This document shows positions 13,224 through 14,036 of a stretch of 14,036 nt of DNA, in pieces (within the stretch, counting starts at the first letter, position 1; each line of letters begins with the position of its first letter). The translations under genes and the position numbers were made by a program. The stretch is from Pseudomonadales bacterium. Lineage in GTDB: Bacteria > Pseudomonadota > Gammaproteobacteria > Pseudomonadales > Azotimanducaceae. The notes beneath the pieces are model-generated. The model saw only the letters and a program-made list of their open reading frames with translations, did not search any database and was not told the DNA's origin. Location of the stretch: positions 1 to 14,036 of the forward strand of contig JAKUTI010000046.1 in NCBI GenBank assembly GCA_022448765.1. Reading direction: 5' to 3'.

Positions 13224-14036
13224 ATGGGCATCGAAGTTAGGGACGAACGATTCTTCGACGTCGTCGAAGAAAATCTTGAATTGGAAACCTTGGCCGATGG
13301 CTTCGCCTTTACCGAAGGTCCGATTTGGCATCCGCGCGAGCAACACCTGACCTTTAGTGACATCCCATCGAACCGATTGCATCGTTGGAACGAATCGAGC
13401 GGCGTGTCCGTCTACCGCGAACCGAGCAACATGAGCAACGGCAATACCTACGATAGCAGCGGTTGTATTCTCAGCTGTGAACATGCGACCTCGCGGGTGA
13501 CCCGAGAGGAGTCCGACGGCTCGCTTACGGTGATTGCCAGCCATTACCAAGGCAAAGCGCTCAACAGCCCAAACGATATCGTGGTGGGTAACGACGGCAA
13601 CGTTTATTTCACCGATCCGACCTACGGTCGCGAAGGCCACACGGGGATTGTGCGAGAGACTGAACTTGATTTTCAGGGTCTCTATCGAGTCGACGCCGCG
13701 ACTGGCGAGCTAGAACTCCTTGCCAGCGATTTTCAGCAACCGAATGGGTTGGCGTTTACGCCTGATCAACAGGAGTTGTATGTGGCGGATACACCGCGTA
13801 TGCACATCCGGAAATTTCAGATCGACAAAAACGGTACGCTATCGGGGGGCGACGTATTTGCCGAGTCGACGGGGAGTGGTGCCGGCGCGCCGGACGGGCT
13901 CAAAGCGGCATCGACGGGGCACGTGTTTTGTGCGGGACCAGGCGGAGTGCATGTATACGCGGACGACGGCGCTTGTTTAGGCGTCATCCAGACCCCCGCT
14001 TTCTGCGCCAATTTCACCTGGGGTGGCGATGATCTA
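13224..14036 (+). CDS. SMP-30/gluconolactonase/LRE-family protein, 3' partial
   Basis: The reading frame is open from ATG 13224 to the last base (271 codons, no stop), so the gene continues outside the window; family members are usually about 290-310 residues. A strong AGGAG (13213-13217) lies 6 nt before the ATG. The six-bladed propeller metal site of SMP-30 is visible: Glu31 (FTEGPIW), Asn174 (PNGLAF) and Asp224 (PDGLK), with Asn117 (SPNDIVV) at the substrate-binding position. Such enzymes hydrolyse sugar lactones or related esters in sugar-acid breakdown. There is no signal peptide, so it is cytosolic. It has its own upstream gap and need not share a transcript with the amidase. Confidence 0.9.
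   Translation, partial: MGIEVRDERFFDVVEENLELETLADGFAFTEGPIWHPREQHLTFSDIPSNRLHRWNESSGVSVYREPSNMSNGNTYDSSGCILSCEHATSRVTREESDGSLTVIASHYQGKALNSPNDIVVGNDGNVYFTDPTYGREGHTGIVRETELDFQGLYRVDAATGELELLASDFQQPNGLAFTPDQQELYVADTPRMHIRKFQIDKNGTLSGGDVFAESTGSGAGAPDGLKAASTGHVFCAGPGGVHVYADDGACLGVIQTPAFCANFTWGGDDL

Overview
The window (about 14 kb, moderately GC-rich, tightly packed) looks like a chromosomal segment of a free-living, aerobic proteobacterium with broad catabolism of acids and CoA thioesters. The family mix (class III CoA-transferase, 2-hydroxyacyl-CoA lyase, DUF3604, SMP-30, TauD, ACMSD-like amidohydrolase) is common in marine gamma- and related proteobacteria. That placement is inference; no rRNA or marker gene is present. 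No tRNA, CRISPR array, insertion sequence or phage structural gene was seen. No gene-free stretch exceeds 300 bases; the longest gaps are 184, 149, 107 and 106 bp.

Layout. 1-738 (+): 3' part of an amidohydrolase, converging on a SAM methyltransferase (744-1520, -). A TauD-type dioxygenase (1628-2443, -) lies upstream of the methyltransferase. A 106-bp divergent gap follows, then a crotonase (2550-3383, +) and a glutathione peroxidase (3420-3899, +) that ends at a strong intrinsic terminator. A class III CoA-transferase (3955-5133, +) converges on an ATP-grasp NDP-forming acyl-CoA synthetase (5167-7296, -). That gene diverges from a thiamine-diphosphate 2-hydroxyacyl-CoA lyase (7446-9110, +), followed closely by an exported DUF3604/PHP-like protein (9145-10965, +). 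Then come a VOC protein (11020-11460), a membrane-anchored metallo-beta-lactamase-fold hydrolase (11517-12566), an Amidase_2 protein overlapping it by 1 nt (12566-13039), and an SMP-30/gluconolactonase-type protein running off the window (13224-14036), all +.

Main discovery. The glutathione peroxidase is interrupted by an in-frame TGA (3522-3524) exactly where the family has its catalytic Cys or Sec (NLASQ-U-GLTPQY). Twenty-one nucleotides after the TGA begins the GGTC loop of a hairpin with perfectly complementary arms (3539-3556), whose apical part GCAGGUCUGC matches the E. coli fdhF SECIS as I recall it. The gene is therefore best read as one 159-residue selenoprotein, not a pseudogene or a 113-residue fragment. 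The host should carry selA, selB, selC and selD elsewhere.

Second theme. Acyl-CoA synthetase, 2-hydroxyacyl-CoA lyase and class III CoA-transferase together suggest a pathway that activates a 2-hydroxy acid (or oxalate-like acid), cleaves it to an aldehyde or ketone plus formyl-CoA, and moves CoA between acids. The lyase has an altered active-site segment (NNGGIGGH rather than NNxGIY), so its substrate may not be the textbook one.
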